DNA of 64,000 nucleotides from Vibrio sp. Isolate32 (GCF_022397955.1 NZ_JAKEUQ010000001.1:277866-341865), one strand, 5' to 3'; positions 9,444 to 20,477 are shown, numbered from the stretch's first letter. The notes: generated by a model not told the origin, from the letters alone. Translations and numbers: made by a program.

Positions 9444-10349
9444 TTAAAACATCGAGATTTGATGATTGCCTTTCTGAGCTGGAAATTGCTCCAGGTCAGG
9501 TAGTAATAGTGACGTATTTTCAGACACTTGTTTTTGCAATAACTCATAGATGGCGGTCGCGAGTTCCGGCGCATGATTGTTGTCTGGGGTATGTATCATT
9601 AAGTACGGTTGTTTGCCGTTACTTAACCACTGTGGGATTTTGCTAAACCAAGGTTTGAAAAATTCGATGTTTGGCGCTTGGTCAGGGTGACCAATAAATC
9701 GAATCATCGGGTTATTGGCGGTCGCAATGGCATGAACGGGAACGCGCGGCTTTTTCTGATGCGCATCGATTACTGCTTCTGTGGTTGGTGGTGCAGAGAA
9801 AACGGGACGACTGTCCATAATGATACGATTGATACCTTCCTCAACCAACCATTGGTTGAAGCGTTTTTCCGCATCACCTTTATCAAAGAAACCTAAGTGG
9901 CGAACTTCGACGCCAAGCTGCATATATTTCGGAAATAGAGTGCAAAACTTTTGCAGAGTAGACAGCATGCTAGGTTCAAAACTGTGTGGCAGCTGAATCG
10001 TCCATTGGCCAATGCGGTCGTGCAGTGGTGACATGGTCATTAAGAACTCTTTGAGTTCAGCTTGGCAATGCCTAAGTTGTTGTTGGTGGGTAATGAACTT
10101 GGGCAGTTTAAAGGTGAACCTGAAGTCATCGTGGCTTGCCGCTTTCCAATTATGCACTGTCGATACACTTGGCGTCGCGTAGAAGGTCGTATTGCCCTCA
10201 ACGGTATGGAAAACTTGGGTGTACTTTTCAAGGCGCTCTGCGGGTTTGGTGCCTTTACCGTAGAACTGACTTTGCCACTCAGAATGAGACCACATGGTTA
10301 ATCCAAGTCTTAGAGGTAAAGTGTCTATCGTTTTTGCACCATTAGTCAT
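9444..10349 (-). CDS. DUF72 (YecE-like) domain protein
   Basis: About 301 residues with the DUF72/YecE TIM-barrel-like pattern: LGLTMWSHSEWQSQFYGKG at the start and many conserved aromatic and FxFKLPKFITH segments. The biochemical activity of this family is unknown to me. A GTG directly precedes the ATG; I take the ATG at 10349. The gene stands alone, divergent from aspS, with no strong ribosome site. Confidence 0.8.
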   Translation of the reverse strand: MTNGAKTIDTLPLRLGLTMWSHSEWQSQFYGKGTKPAERLEKYTQVFHTVEGNTTFYATPSVSTVHNWKAASHDDFRFTFKLPKFITHQQQLRHCQAELKEFLMTMSPLHDRIGQWTIQLPHSFEPSMLSTLQKFCTLFPKYMQLGVEVRHLGFFDKGDAEKRFNQWLVEEGINRIIMDSRPVFSAPPTTEAVIDAHQKKPRVPVHAIATANNPMIRFIGHPDQAPNIEFFKPWFSKIPQWLSNGKQPYLMIHTPDNNHAPELATAIYELLQKQVSENTSLLLPDLEQFPAQKGNHQISMF

Positions 10350-10395
10350 CACACAACTACTTTTAATCGAAATGAAAATCTACTGTACGAGACTT

Positions 10396-10425
10396 TTGTT
10401 GATTAAGGTACTTTCGAGATATAAT
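10396..10425 (+). promoter_or_regulatory. Candidate sigma-70 promoter for aspS
   Basis: TTGTTG (10396-10401) and a perfect TATAAT (10420-10425) are separated by 18 bases. Transcription from here would give a leader of about 215 bases before the aspS ATG. The remaining part of the 297-base gap between the DUF72 gene and aspS shows no gene. Confidence 0.5.
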
Positions 10426-10646
10426 TGTCGCAATTTTTTTGGTTTTGGTGAATCTTTGCGCGTTTGATTAGCTAAAAAACAGCAAAGCCAGATAAAACAC
10501 AATAAATTCGAGCGTGGAAGGTCGATTTTAACCGAGTTTCCGCGTATAAATGATTCCTCGCTTTGTTAGGTAAAAAGCACTGTAGGGCTATTTTGACACC
10601 TACAGCTTGGAAATTAGTAAATTATTAAGAGATTGGGAAATTCATT

Positions 10647-12428
10647 ATGCGTACCCATTACTGTGGTAACCTGAACAAGTCCCTGGCGGGACAAACTGTA
10701 GAATTGTGCGGCTGGGTAAACCGTCGCCGTGATTTAGGCGGTCTTATCTTTATTGATATGCGTGATCGTGAAGGCATCGTTCAGGTTGTTGTCGATCCAG
10801 ATATGAAAGATATCTTCCCGATCGCTAACCAACTGCGTAATGAATTCTGTATCAAGTTTACTGGTGAAGTACGTGTTCGTCCTGACAGCCAAGTAAATAA
10901 AGACATGGCTACTGGTGAAGTAGAGATTTACGCGACGGGTCTAGAGATCATCAACCGTTCAGAAGCGCTTCCACTAGACTTCAACCAAACGAACTCTGAA
11001 GAGCAACGTCTTAAGTATCGTTACATCGATCTTCGCCGTCCAGAAATGAGTGACCGCATCAAGCTTCGTGCACGTGCTTCTAGCTTCGTTCGTCGTTTCC
11101 TTGATGAGAACCTGTTCCTAGACATCGAAACGCCAGTACTAACTAAAGCGACTCCAGAAGGTGCTCGTGACTACCTAGTGCCAAGCCGTGTTCATAAAGG
11201 TAGCTTCTATGCACTTCCTCAATCTCCTCAGCTGTTCAAGCAACTGCTGATGATGTCTGGTTTTGACCGTTACTACCAAATCGTTAAATGTTTCCGTGAT
11301 GAAGATTTACGTGCTGACCGTCAGCCTGAATTTACTCAGATCGATATCGAAACATCGTTCATGTCTTCCCAAGAAGTACGTAACGTAACTGAGAAGCTTG
11401 TTCACGATATGTGGAAAGAGCTTCTAGATGTAGAACTAGGTCAATTCCCAGTAATGCCTTTCTCTGAAGCGATTCGTCGTTTCGGTTCTGATAAGCCAGA
11501 TCTACGTAACCCACTAGAACTTGTTGATGTTGCTGACCTAGTTAAAGACGTTGAGTTCAAAGTATTCTCTGGCCCAGCTAACGATGAAAAAGGTCGTGTA
11601 GCGGTTATCCGTGTTCCAGGTGGTGCTAAGCTAACTCGTAAGCAAATCGACGGTTACGCAGAGTACGTAAACATTTATGGCGCGAAAGGTCTAGCTTGGA
11701 TGAAGGTTAACGACCGTGCAGCAGGTATGGAAGGTATCCAATCTCCAGTCGCTAAATTCCTAAGCGAAGACGTAATCAACGGTATTCTTGAACGCACAGA
11801 AGCTGCATCTGGCGATATCATTCTGTTCGGCGCAGACAAAGCGGGCATCGTTGCTGAAGCAATGGGCGCACTTCGTATTAAACTAGGTACAGACCTAGAG
11901 CTAACAGATACATCTGCATGGGCTCCACTGTGGGTTGTTGACTTCCCAATGTTTGAAGAAGACGGTGAAGGTAACCTACACGCAATGCACCACCCATTCA
12001 CATCGCCACTAGGTGTGACTGCGGAAGAGCTAAAAGCGAACCCAGCAGCGGCAAACTCTGATGCATACGATATGGTAATCAACGGCTACGAAGTAGGCGG
12101 CGGTTCTGTACGTATTCACAACGCAGAAATGCAAACGGCTGTATTCGGTATCCTAGGTATCGAAGCTCAAGAGCAACAAGAGAAGTTCGGCTTCCTACTT
12201 GAAGCGCTTAAGTACGGTACGCCACCACACGCAGGTCTAGCATTCGGTCTTGACCGTCTAGCAATGCTACTTTGTGGTACAGAGAACATTCGTGACGTTA
12301 TCGCATTCCCGAAAACAACGGCTGCAGCATGTCTACTAACAGACGCGCCAAGCCTAGCAAATCCAGCATCACTGGAAGAGCTAGCAATCGCTGTTAAAGT
12401 TGCTCAAAAAGAAGAGTCTGCTGAATAA
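10647..12428 (+). CDS. aspS: Aspartyl-tRNA synthetase
   Basis: A 593-residue class II aminoacyl-tRNA synthetase charging tRNA-Asp. An N-terminal OB-fold anticodon-binding domain (about residues 1-110, [12 protein letters not shown]) is followed by the catalytic core with motif 2 ([14 protein letters not shown]), a bacterial GAD insertion, and motif 3 ([13 protein letters not shown]). The length matches the bacterial discriminating AspRS. Codon usage is strongly biased towards preferred codons, as expected of a highly expressed gene. An independent terminator follows before ruvC. This aspS is distinct from the secretion pilotin of the same name at 51547-51942. Confidence 0.98.
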   Translation: MRTHYCGNLNKSLAGQTVELCGWVNRRRDLGGLIFIDMRDREGIVQVVVDPDMKDIFPIANQLRNEFCIKFTGEVRVRPDSQVNKDMATGEVEIYATGLEIINRSEALPLDFNQTNSEEQRLKYRYIDLRRPEMSDRIKLRARASSFVRRFLDENLFLDIETPVLTKATPEGARDYLVPSRVHKGSFYALPQSPQLFKQLLMMSGFDRYYQIVKCFRDEDLRADRQPEFTQIDIETSFMSSQEVRNVTEKLVHDMWKELLDVELGQFPVMPFSEAIRRFGSDKPDLRNPLELVDVADLVKDVEFKVFSGPANDEKGRVAVIRVPGGAKLTRKQIDGYAEYVNIYGAKGLAWMKVNDRAAGMEGIQSPVAKFLSEDVINGILERTEAASGDIILFGADKAGIVAEAMGALRIKLGTDLELTDTSAWAPLWVVDFPMFEEDGEGNLHAMHHPFTSPLGVTAEELKANPAAANSDAYDMVINGYEVGGGSVRIHNAEMQTAVFGILGIEAQEQQEKFGFLLEALKYGTPPHAGLAFGLDRLAMLLCGTENIRDVIAFPKTTAAACLLTDAPSLANPASLEELAIAVKVAQKEESAE

Positions 12429-12474
12429 GCTAAGCACTCAGCCTTTTAAATAACTCTTTCTTTTGAATGAATAG

Positions 12475-12508
12475 AAATGCTCGTTAATATGACGGGCATT
12501 TTTTTTTG
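12475..12508 (+). terminator. Terminator after aspS
   Basis: AAATGCTCGT/ACGGGCATTT stem (one G-T pair) with a seven-base loop and a run of nine or more T. Confidence 0.85.
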
Positions 12509-12561
12509 CGTTCGATATACTAAGCTCATAAAACATGTATAAATAATCAGTATTTGAAGTT

Positions 12562-13083
12562 ATGTCTATTATCTTAGGGATTGACCCTGGCTCACGCATT
12601 ACCGGTTACGGTGTTATTCGTCAAAATGGCCGCCACTTATATTACTTAGGAAGTGGTTGTATTCGCACCTCAGAAAAAGAGTTACCGGGTCGACTCAAGC
12701 AGATCTATGCCGGTGTAAGCGAAATCATCACTCAGTTCCAACCGGATGTGTTTGCGATAGAGCAGGTCTTCATGGCGAAGAATGCGGATTCGGCACTTAA
12801 GCTGGGACAAGCTCGTGGCAGTGCGATAGTAGCAGCGGTAAATGCTGATCTTCCCGTCCATGAATATGCGGCTCGTTTAATCAAGCAAGCGGTGACAGGT
12901 AATGGTGGTGCTGATAAGTCGATGGTTCAGAACATGGTGATGAGTATGCTTAAGTTACCTGCCAAACCACAGGCTGATGCTGCCGATGCTCTAGGCGTAG
13001 CCATCACTCACGCCAACACCAATAAAACCTTGGTAGTTCTTGCTGGTAAAGCGACAGGTGCGAGAAAAGGGCGCTACCGTTAA
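12562..13083 (+). CDS. ruvC: Holliday junction resolvase RuvC
   Basis: A 173-residue endodeoxyribonuclease that cuts Holliday junctions during recombinational repair, acting with RuvAB. The acidic catalytic residues are visible: Asp7 in LGIDPGS, Glu in AIEQVF (about 67), and the C-terminal pair in [12 protein letters not shown] (about 139-142). Length is normal. In many gamma-proteobacteria ruvC lies next to ruvAB; here a chemoreceptor gene separates them. Confidence 0.97.
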   Translation: MSIILGIDPGSRITGYGVIRQNGRHLYYLGSGCIRTSEKELPGRLKQIYAGVSEIITQFQPDVFAIEQVFMAKNADSALKLGQARGSAIVAAVNADLPVHEYAARLIKQAVTGNGGADKSMVQNMVMSMLKLPAKPQADAADALGVAITHANTNKTLVVLAGKATGARKGRYR

Positions 13084-13279
13084 TTCCATATCCCCGCTTT
13101 CTATAAGCTTGCACTACATGAGTCTGACGTCTCGTTTGGCTCATATCAAAACAATATGCACCTAAATCCTTGATGAAATGAGATCTTTCAAACAGAACCC
13201 AGATAATAACATTGCGTATCATTTCACATGTTATTAACATTGGTCGGAGGTCTTACTAGTTAATCAAGGATGATCACTG

Positions 13280-14740
13280 ATGAACCCAATCAAGTTGTGG
13301 CGCGCGCTGTTACTACCTAAAAATAATGGATGGAATAGAAACGAAGTCAGACAAGCGGATATCTTATTACTTTTCACTTTCATCGCTTTTTTTGTTGGTA
13401 TTTACAGCTTAATTAAATGGACAAAGCATGGAGAGCAGCTGCTTGTTGCTACTTCTGTGTTCCTTATTGTCTTTGAGCTGCTCTCAGCCACTTTACTTCG
13501 TGTTACTGGAAAACCAAGTTTGGCTCTGAACTTTGGTTTTGTGGGTATGGCGGTACACGCACTGAATATCATTTATCAAAGTGGTGGTGTGGTTGACTCG
13601 ACGCAGGCCTATTGGGTGCCTTTGTTAGTGGTCGCTTTTTTCTTATCGGGAACCCGAATCGTTGCCTTAGTATGGAGTGGGCTAGTGATTGGTGTTTCAA
13701 TGGTGATGACGTCAGCTCATCTTGATGGCTTTGCATTTCCGCAGTTAGTACTTACTCCGAAAGCGGTGGTGGTTGAGACCTGGTCCGGTGTGATTATGCC
13801 ACTGGTGGTGATCTGCATTGCTCAAGCGTTTACCGCTAAGCAAAAAGAGGTGGCGATCGAAATGGCAGAAGATGCGATTTCAGAAAGTCAACAAGTAGCC
13901 AACCAAGCGACGCAAAGTGAAGGGCGCTTGTCAGTTGTACTTGACCAAGCGAATTCTAACTCTGAAAGCCTACAGGATGTTTCTGTCCATTTAGAAGAAC
14001 AGTCACAAGATTTACATGCGCAAGTCGAAGTGTTGAACATCAATTGTGAATCTCAGGCGAGTGCAGCCGAGGAGATGAGCCAGCAACTGCACCAGATGAC
14101 GCAAGGTATCGCAGAGTCGAATTCGTTTGTCGGTGAACTCAAAGAGCGCAGTGAAGCCGTTGGCACCAAAGCACAAAAGAGTTCTGAATCTCTTGAGGCC
14201 TCGACCGGAGCCATCAGCCAGATCATTCAAAGTAACCAAGAGATCATGAAGGTCGCTGACTTAATTACTTCGGTAGCAGAGCAAACCAATTTACTCGCGC
14301 TGAATGCCGCAATAGAAGCGGCTCGCGCAGGCGAGCAGGGGAGAGGCTTTGCTGTAGTAGCTGACCAGGTAAGGGAGCTGTCAGCAAAAAGCAGTCATTC
14401 AGCCATCGAGATCCGAAGCTTGTTGGATCGCAGTAAAGTTGAAGTGGAGCATGGCAGAGCGATCATCGAAACCACGGCCAATGAAATGAACGGCATTATT
14501 TCAGAGGTTCAGACTATCTCTACTGATGTGAACCAGTTAACCGATATTATGGCGATGCAGATGGACTCTTTAAAAGAGCTCGACCTTGCCAGCTCTGAAG
14601 TGGCGCAGAGCGTTGCTGAAACCAAATCTGTGTCGGGTTTGGTCGCTAATTATGGTTCTGAACTGACCGGGCATGTCTCTTCAGTTAAGGGATTGGTTGA
14701 AAGCCTAAATAACGTGGTCTCCCAAGCTAAACAGGCGTAA
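13280..14740 (+). CDS. Methyl-accepting chemotaxis protein with integral-membrane sensor region
   Basis: A 486-residue chemoreceptor. The first ~200 residues hold about six hydrophobic segments with very short loops, so no periplasmic ligand-binding domain and no recognisable HAMP domain are present. A coiled coil follows, then the conserved hairpin tip ([32 protein letters not shown] split around residue 340) that contacts CheA/CheW. The AAGGA ribosome site precedes the ATG at 13280. Such membrane-embedded receptors could sense membrane state, redox or small lipophilic signals, which is inference. The gene lies between ruvC and ruvA with its own 196-base upstream spacer and its own terminator, so it is a separate unit inserted into the ruv locus. 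Confidence 0.9.
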   Translation: MNPIKLWRALLLPKNNGWNRNEVRQADILLLFTFIAFFVGIYSLIKWTKHGEQLLVATSVFLIVFELLSATLLRVTGKPSLALNFGFVGMAVHALNIIYQSGGVVDSTQAYWVPLLVVAFFLSGTRIVALVWSGLVIGVSMVMTSAHLDGFAFPQLVLTPKAVVVETWSGVIMPLVVICIAQAFTAKQKEVAIEMAEDAISESQQVANQATQSEGRLSVVLDQANSNSESLQDVSVHLEEQSQDLHAQVEVLNINCESQASAAEEMSQQLHQMTQGIAESNSFVGELKERSEAVGTKAQKSSESLEASTGAISQIIQSNQEIMKVADLITSVAEQTNLLALNAAIEAARAGEQGRGFAVVADQVRELSAKSSHSAIEIRSLLDRSKVEVEHGRAIIETTANEMNGIISEVQTISTDVNQLTDIMAMQMDSLKELDLASSEVAQSVAETKSVSGLVANYGSELTGHVSSVKGLVESLNNVVSQAKQA

Positions 14741-14763
14741 ATAAATCCCTCGCAAAAACCACA

Positions 14764-14792
14764 AAGAACTGGATAAGCATCCAGTTCTTTTA
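14764..14792 (+). terminator. Terminator after the chemoreceptor gene
   Basis: Perfect 11-bp stem AAGAACTGGAT/ATCCAGTTCTT with a four-base AAGC loop, followed by a short T run. Confidence 0.75.
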
Positions 14793-14833
14793 TATTCTGT
14801 CCCTCTAATTAAATTCCATCAAGAGAGTGAATT

Positions 14834-15445
14834 GTGATCGGACGTCTACGCGGTACATTAATAGAAAAACAGCCACCAGAATTATTGATTGAAGTCAGTG
14901 GTGTTGGTTACGAAGTACAAATGCCAATGAGCTGTTTTTATGAACTACCGAACGTAGGCGAAGAAGCAATTATCTACACGCATTTTGTAGTACGTGAAGA
15001 TGCGCAGCTCCTTTATGGCTTCAATACAGTTAAAGAGCGTGCGTTGTTCCGCGAAGTGATCAAAGCGAACGGTGTTGGCCCTAAACTTGGTCTTGGCATC
15101 CTTTCAGGTATGACAGCGAGCCAGTTTGTGCAGAGTGTTGAACGCGAAGACATATCTACGTTAGTGAAACTTCCTGGTGTTGGTAAGAAAACCGCGGAAC
15201 GTCTTGTTGTTGAAATGAAAGACCGCCTTAAAGGGTGGGGAGCTGGCGACCTGTTTACTCCTGCGACTGACGCTGTACCGATTGACTCTATGCCAACGGT
15301 TCATGATGCTGAAGAAGAAGCGGTAAGTGCGCTGCTTGCACTAGGCTACAAACCAACTCAAGCTTCTAAGGTGGTTTCTCAAATCGCGAAAGACGGCATG
15401 ACAAGTGAACAGCTGATTCGTGAAGCCTTGAAATCGATGGTCTAA
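14834..15445 (+). CDS. ruvA: Holliday junction branch migration protein RuvA
   Basis: A 203-residue DNA-binding subunit that tetramerises on Holliday junctions and loads the RuvB motor. Domain I is the OB-fold ([22 protein letters not shown]), domain II carries helix-hairpin-helix motifs ([23 protein letters not shown], split), and domain III (about 155-203) binds RuvB. The start codon is GTG or, equivalently, the I-G-R start used in the family. A 197-base gap separates it from ruvB. Confidence 0.97.
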   Translation: MIGRLRGTLIEKQPPELLIEVSGVGYEVQMPMSCFYELPNVGEEAIIYTHFVVREDAQLLYGFNTVKERALFREVIKANGVGPKLGLGILSGMTASQFVQSVEREDISTLVKLPGVGKKTAERLVVEMKDRLKGWGAGDLFTPATDAVPIDSMPTVHDAEEEAVSALLALGYKPTQASKVVSQIAKDGMTSEQLIREALKSMV

Positions 15446-15543
15446 TCGAACTTGATAATACAGCCATAGTTAAATCGAAAGGTTAAGGTATGGCTGATAA
15501 AAGATACTTGTATCTAGCGTGTCGGCTCTTATGCCTCGACGTT

Positions 15544-15571
15544 AGGTAAAACGAGTGTTTACCTTCGTTTT
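15544..15571 (+). terminator. Possible terminator/attenuator between ruvA and ruvB
   Basis: AGGTAAA/TTTACCT arms around a seven-base loop, followed by TCG and a run of seven T. Stem is short and AT-rich; partial read-through into ruvB would be expected if the genes share a promoter. Confidence 0.45.
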
Positions 15572-15642
15572 TTTAGCGTCGGTGATACTTTTAACAAGAA
15601 TTAAAAGAAAACAGAGTTAACACTCTCAAATTGGAACTCTCT

Positions 15643-16659
15643 ATGATTGAAGCAGATCGCCTCATTGCTCCTGACAACCCGGTCTTTAAAGATGAAGATG
15701 TTATCGATCGTGCAATACGACCAAAGGCATTAGCCGACTATCAAGGTCAGGACCACGTTCGTGACCAGATGGAGATTTTCATCAAAGCGGCACAGTTGCG
15801 TAATGAAGCGCTTGATCATCTGTTGATATTCGGTCCTCCCGGTCTTGGTAAAACGACGTTAGCGAATATCGTTGCCAATGAGATGGATGTGAACATTCGT
15901 ACCACTTCTGGCCCTGTATTAGAGAAAGCTGGTGACTTAGCGGCGCTGCTAACTAACCTTGAAGAAAATGATGTGCTATTCATTGATGAGATCCACCGCT
16001 TAAGCCCTGTGGTTGAAGAGGTGTTGTATCCAGCTATGGAAGATTACCAGTTGGACATCATGATTGGTGAAGGCCCTGCGGCGCGCTCTATCAAGATTGA
16101 CTTGCCACCGTTCACTCTGATTGGTGCAACGACGCGTGCTGGTTCACTGACCTCTCCACTGCGTGACCGTTTTGGTATTACTCAACGTCTCGAGTATTAC
16201 AAAGTAGAAGACTTGCAAAACATCGTACAGCGCAGCGCTGACTGCCTTGGCCTTTCGATGGAAGCAGAAGGGGCGTTGGAAGTGGCTCGCCGAGCTCGTG
16301 GTACACCACGTATTGCCAACCGTTTACTGCGCCGCGTCCGCGATTATGCGGAAGTAAAAGGGGACGGACATATTTGCCCTGAGGTCGCAGACAGCGCACT
16401 GAACATGTTAGATGTTGATGCCAAAGGTTTTGACTATATGGACAGAAAGCTTCTATTGGCAATTATGGAGAAGTTTGGTGGCGGCCCAGTTGGTATCGAT
16501 AACATGGCAGCAGCCATTGGTGAAGAAAAAGACACCATTGAAGATGTATTGGAGCCTTATCTAATACAGCAAGGTTATCTACAAAGAACACCAAGGGGCC
16601 GAATCGCGACTGATAGAGCCTATTTACACTTTGGGATAGACCTACCGTCTAATCGCTAA
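15643..16659 (+). CDS. ruvB: Holliday junction branch migration ATPase RuvB
   Basis: About 338 residues from the ATG at 15643; an in-frame TTG four codons upstream (15631) is possible, but the [10 protein letters not shown] start matches Vibrio RuvB. The AAA+ motor shows Walker [10 protein letters not shown], Walker [10 protein letters not shown], sensor 1 and the [18 protein letters not shown] segment bearing the arginine finger; the C-terminal winged-helix DNA-binding domain ends the protein. With RuvA it drives branch migration. Confidence 0.97.
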   Translation: MIEADRLIAPDNPVFKDEDVIDRAIRPKALADYQGQDHVRDQMEIFIKAAQLRNEALDHLLIFGPPGLGKTTLANIVANEMDVNIRTTSGPVLEKAGDLAALLTNLEENDVLFIDEIHRLSPVVEEVLYPAMEDYQLDIMIGEGPAARSIKIDLPPFTLIGATTRAGSLTSPLRDRFGITQRLEYYKVEDLQNIVQRSADCLGLSMEAEGALEVARRARGTPRIANRLLRRVRDYAEVKGDGHICPEVADSALNMLDVDAKGFDYMDRKLLLAIMEKFGGGPVGIDNMAAAIGEEKDTIEDVLEPYLIQQGYLQRTPRGRIATDRAYLHFGIDLPSNR

Positions 16660-16676
16660 ATTATTCATTTCTAAAG

Positions 16677-16707
16677 ATCCCAGCTGCATAAGCGCTGGGA
16701 TTTTTTG
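16677..16707 (+). terminator. Terminator after ruvB
   Basis: ATCCCAGC/GCTGGGAT stem with a nine-base loop, then a run of T. Confidence 0.85.
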
Positions 16708-16931
16708 CATTTTACTGAATAACAACTCTTTGCGCGAGTCGCTATAAAGCTCAAATAGGGTCGCTCAAAAATGAAAACTTTGATTTCAGCTTTGGTTTGG
16801 CTAACAAAAATTGAAATAAGTTGTCATATTTCTTGTTAATACTTTATGGGTAGTTGTGACTTGAATGTTGATGGTGTGCTGAGGTTTTGTCACAGGTATC
16901 ATGCACTGTTATTAAGACAAGCCGAATTGGT

Positions 16932-16945
16932 GTGATTTTAATCAT
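16932..16945 (+). promoter_or_regulatory. Second FNR-like half-palindrome upstream of cydA
   Basis: GTGAT-N4-ATCAT keeps the inner TGAT/ATCA dyad of the FNR consensus. It lies 38 bases upstream of the perfect box. The 16708-16931 stretch shows no gene and no clear element. Confidence 0.4.
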
Positions 16946-16982
16946 AATTGTACAAAATTAACCCTATTTTGCACGAATAAAT

Positions 16983-16996
16983 TTGATACAAATCAA
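16983..16996 (+). promoter_or_regulatory. Perfect FNR box upstream of cydA
   Basis: TTGATACAAATCAA is an exact match to the FNR consensus TTGAT-N4-ATCAA, about 216 bases before the cydA ATG. Oxygen-responsive control of cytochrome bd by FNR (with ArcA) is established in enterobacteria and is inferred here. Confidence 0.75.
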
Positions 16997-17211
16997 CGCA
17001 GGGTTCTCCCATAAACCTTTTGAAACATACTGATTTTACCAGTAATATTAGCGCCAGCTATATTAGCTCATACTTAACAATAATCTAACTATAACGGTAC
17101 GTTTTTGCTACAAATTTCAAGTTGTAATAACAATTCCACAAATTGTTTTAACATGGATTTTTGAGGTGAATAATCACACAAGTGTCATTCAGCCGACACA
17201 AAGGAGTTACC

Positions 17212-18798
17212 ATGATTGATGTTGTTGATCTGTCGCGATTGCAGTTTGCATTTACAGCGATGTATCACTTCCTATTTGTTCCACTGACTTTAGGTATGGC
17301 ATTTCTACTTGCCATCATGGAGTCTGTTTATGTAATGACTGGCAAGCAAATTTACAAGGACATGACCAAGTTCTGGGGTAAATTGTTTGGTATTAACTTT
17401 GCTCTTGGTGTAGCGACAGGCTTAACCATGGAGTTCCAGTTTGGTACTAACTGGTCTTACTATTCTCACTATGTTGGCGACATCTTTGGTGCTCCGCTAG
17501 CTATCGAAGCGCTTGTTGCATTCTTCCTAGAGTCTACTTTTGTTGGCCTTTTCTTCTTCGGTTGGGACAGACTGTCAAAGCGTCAGCACTTAGCGGTAAC
17601 TTGGTTAGTAGCACTAGGCTCTAACTTCTCTGCGCTTTGGATCTTGGTAGCAAACGGCTGGATGCAAAACCCAGTGGGTGCGGAATTTAACTTTGAAACG
17701 ATGCGTATGGAAATGGTGAGCTTCGCTGAAGTTGTACTAAACCCGGTAGCGCAAGTTAAATTCGTACACACAGTAGCGTCTGGTTACACAACGGGTGCGA
17801 TGTTCATCCTTGGTATCAGCTCATACTACATTCTTAAAGGTCGTGACCTTGCCTTTGCTCGTCGTTCTTTCGCGATTGCAGCATCTTTCGGTATGGCAGC
17901 GATCCTGTCAGTAATCGTACTAGGTGATGAATCTGGTTACGAGCTTGGTGAAGTTCAGAAAGTGAAGCTAGCTGCAGTAGAAGCAGAGTGGCACACGGAA
18001 GAAGCACCAGCAGCATTTACTGTGTTTGGTATTCCTAACCAAGAAACAATGGATACTGACTACGCAATTAAGATCCCTTACGTAATGGGTATCATTGCAA
18101 CGCGTTCTCTTGATAAAGAAGTAACGGGTCTACGTGACCTACGTGATGACCACGTTGATCGTATCCGTACAGGTATGTACGCATACGAACTACTTGAGAA
18201 ACTACGTGCAGGCGATAAGTCTGAAGAAAACATGGCAGCGTTCGATGAAGTGAAAGGTGACCTAGGTTACGGTCTACTTCTTAAGCGCTACACAGACAAC
18301 GTTGTTGACGCAACAGAAGACCAAATCCAAATGGCTGCGGATGATTCAATCCCAACAGTTTGGCCTCTATTCTGGTCATTCCGTCTGATGGTTGCTTGTG
18401 GCTTCATCATGCTGTTTGTATTCGGTGCGGCGTTTATTCAAACGTGTCGTCAGAAGATCGAACAGAAACCATGGCTACTTAAAGCTGCACTATTCTCAAT
18501 CCCACTACCTTGGATTGCGATTGAAGCAGGTTGGTTCGTTGCTGAGTTTGGTCGTCAACCATGGGCGGTTGGTGAAATCCTACCGGTTAACGTTGCTGCA
18601 TCAGCACTAACTATTGAACAGCTTTGGACTTCTCTATTCGCTATCCTGGCACTGTACACAGTGTTCTTGATTGCCGAAGTTTACCTAATGCTGAAATTCG
18701 CACGTAAAGGTCCAAGTAGCTTGAAGACAGGCCGTTACCACTTCGAACAAAACGATAACTCTGTTGAAGACAAAGTTAGCCGTTCAGTTGAAGTATAA
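17212..18798 (+). CDS. cydA: Cytochrome bd ubiquinol oxidase subunit I
   Basis: A 528-residue inner-membrane subunit carrying hemes b558, b595 and d; it oxidises ubiquinol and reduces oxygen at low O2. The start ATG at 17212 is chosen over a GTG ten codons upstream because AAGGAG precedes it and the [13 protein letters not shown] start aligns with E. coli CydA, placing the heme-ligand His at residue 19 (AMYH). The periplasmic Q-loop region (about 250-330) is of full length. Cotranscribed with cydB (14-base gap), cydX and ybgE. Confidence 0.97.
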   Translation: MIDVVDLSRLQFAFTAMYHFLFVPLTLGMAFLLAIMESVYVMTGKQIYKDMTKFWGKLFGINFALGVATGLTMEFQFGTNWSYYSHYVGDIFGAPLAIEALVAFFLESTFVGLFFFGWDRLSKRQHLAVTWLVALGSNFSALWILVANGWMQNPVGAEFNFETMRMEMVSFAEVVLNPVAQVKFVHTVASGYTTGAMFILGISSYYILKGRDLAFARRSFAIAASFGMAAILSVIVLGDESGYELGEVQKVKLAAVEAEWHTEEAPAAFTVFGIPNQETMDTDYAIKIPYVMGIIATRSLDKEVTGLRDLRDDHVDRIRTGMYAYELLEKLRAGDKSEENMAAFDEVKGDLGYGLLLKRYTDNVVDATEDQIQMAADDSIPTVWPLFWSFRLMVACGFIMLFVFGAAFIQTCRQKIEQKPWLLKAALFSIPLPWIAIEAGWFVAEFGRQPWAVGEILPVNVAASALTIEQLWTSLFAILALYTVFLIAEVYLMLKFARKGPSSLKTGRYHFEQNDNSVEDKVSRSVEV

Positions 18799-18812
18799 GT
18801 GAGGGAATATTA

Positions 18813-19949
18813 ATGTTTGATTACGAAAGCTTACGACTTATTTGGTGGATCCTAATTGGTGTTCTACTGGTAGGTTTCGCAGTAACAGATGGCTTCGATA
18901 TGGGTGTTGCAGCACTTTCACCGGTTATCGGTAAGAGTGACACTGAACGTCGTATCATGCTGAATACTATTGCCCCTCACTGGGATGGTAACCAAGTTTG
19001 GTTGATCACGGCTGGTGGCGCACTGTTCGCAGCTTGGCCACTGGTTTACGCAACGTCGTTTTCTGGCTTCTACTTCGCAATGTACGCGACGTTAGCAGCG
19101 CTTTGGTTACGACCACTTGCACTTGATTACCGTTCTAAGATTGAAGATCCAAAATGGCGTAAAACGTGGGACTACGCACTTTGCTTTAGTGGCACAGTTC
19201 CGCCGATCATCTTTGGTGTAGCATTTGGTAACCTACTACAAGGTGTTCCATTTGACCTTAATGATCTAATGATGTCTCAGTACCACGGTACATTCTTCGC
19301 TCTGCTAAATCCGTTTGCATTGCTATGTGGTGTATTGGCTCTGATGTTGTTCGTGACGCAAGGCGCAACATGGCTACAAATGAAGACAACAGAAGCGCTG
19401 CACACTCGTGCTCGTAACGTTGCTCAGATCACAGGCCTAGTCTCAATTGTTCTATTTGTTATTGGTGGCTTCTGGGTTCAATCTATCGAAGGCTATGTAA
19501 TTACAAGCACGATTGACACGTTCGCAGACTCTAACCCGCTAAACAAAGAAGTATCACTTCAAGTTGGCGCGTGGATGACAAACTTTGAGACGTACCCAGC
19601 AATGTGGGCTGCACCAATTCTTGGTGTGGTTATGCCACTGTTCGCTGTGATTGCATCTCGTTTTGAGCGCGGTGGTTTCGCTTTCTTATTCTCGAGCCTA
19701 TCTAACGCTGGTGTGATCTTAACGGCTGGCTTTGCAATGTTCCCATTCGTAATGCCATCAAGCCTGAACCCTGACCATAGTTTGACTATGTGGGATTCAA
19801 CAGCGAGTGAGCTGACACTTGGTCTAATGACTGCAGTTGCGGCGGTAATGGTTCCTGTGATTCTTGGCTACACAACTTGGACATACTACAAAATGTTCGG
19901 TCGCCTAGATAAGAAACACATCGAAGATAACGACGTTTCAGCTTACTAA
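18813..19949 (+). CDS. cydB: Cytochrome bd ubiquinol oxidase subunit II
   Basis: A 378-residue multi-span membrane protein, the structural partner of CydA. The N-terminal segment with GFAVTDGFDMGVAAL and PHWDGNQVWLI is typical of CydB. A GAGGGA ribosome site precedes the ATG. The operon continues with cydX 31 bases downstream. Confidence 0.97.
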   Translation: MFDYESLRLIWWILIGVLLVGFAVTDGFDMGVAALSPVIGKSDTERRIMLNTIAPHWDGNQVWLITAGGALFAAWPLVYATSFSGFYFAMYATLAALWLRPLALDYRSKIEDPKWRKTWDYALCFSGTVPPIIFGVAFGNLLQGVPFDLNDLMMSQYHGTFFALLNPFALLCGVLALMLFVTQGATWLQMKTTEALHTRARNVAQITGLVSIVLFVIGGFWVQSIEGYVITSTIDTFADSNPLNKEVSLQVGAWMTNFETYPAMWAAPILGVVMPLFAVIASRFERGGFAFLFSSLSNAGVILTAGFAMFPFVMPSSLNPDHSLTMWDSTASELTLGLMTAVAAVMVPVILGYTTWTYYKMFGRLDKKHIEDNDVSAY

Positions 19950-19980
19950 GCTAGAAGTGGAATAACTAAGGAGAAATTTT

Positions 19981-20088
19981 ATGTGGTATTTCGCATGGAT
20001 TTTGGGTGTACTTCTAGCATGTGCATTCGGCATCATCAATGCTCTATGGCTTGAGCATTCTGAGATGATGGACAAAGACAGTGAGTAA
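19981..20088 (+). CDS. cydX: Cytochrome bd small subunit CydX
   Basis: A 35-residue single-span membrane peptide beginning MWYFAWILG, preceded by a strong TAAGGAG ribosome site and immediately downstream of cydB. CydX stabilises the bd oxidase hemes in E. coli. Residues 4-24 form the membrane helix, followed by the conserved LEH segment and an acidic tail. The stop overlaps the GTG start of ybgE by 8 bases, which indicates translational coupling. Confidence 0.95.
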   Translation: MWYFAWILGVLLACAFGIINALWLEHSEMMDKDSE

Positions 20089-20383
20089 TCTCGCAGAGCA
20101 AGTTGCTAAACTGCATCAACCAATGGATAAGACTCTCTTGAGAGCTATATCCCTAGTATTGGGTTTCATGCATGTTGGTTTAGTCATGTGGGATCCTGAA
20201 GCGTATGCGACGAGCATCGGTGGCTTTAACGCGATCATCGGGCCAATGTTTATCTGGGCTGTATGCTCAAGCATGGTTTACGGTATCGGATTTAAGCCAA
20301 GAGCTTGGATGTGGCAGCTGATGTTTAGCCCGTACGTTTCACTCACAATTTTGCTCTATCTAACGGTGCTGCGCCTTCTATAA
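20081..20383 (+). CDS. ybgE: Cyd operon protein YbgE
   Basis: A 100-residue membrane protein with about three hydrophobic segments and the conserved GFMHVGLVMWDPEAY motif of YbgE. The GTG start lies inside the cydX 3' end (frame overlap of 8 bases). Function is unknown, but the gene always follows cydABX; a role in bd oxidase assembly is suspected. A terminator follows. Confidence 0.9.
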   Translation: MSNLAEQVAKLHQPMDKTLLRAISLVLGFMHVGLVMWDPEAYATSIGGFNAIIGPMFIWAVCSSMVYGIGFKPRAWMWQLMFSPYVSLTILLYLTVLRLL

Positions 20384-20448
20384 AAGGCAAAGGTTTTAGT
20401 TTTATAATGATGTGAACCTTTATACTTGTTGGGTTTTTAGTCAAAAAG

Positions 20449-20477
20449 AGGTCATCTGATGCAGATGGCCTTTTTTT
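20449..20477 (+). terminator. Terminator after the cyd operon
   Basis: GAGGTCATCTG / CAGATGGCC stem (one G-T pair) followed by seven T. It separates the cyd operon from ybgC-tol-pal. Confidence 0.85.
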
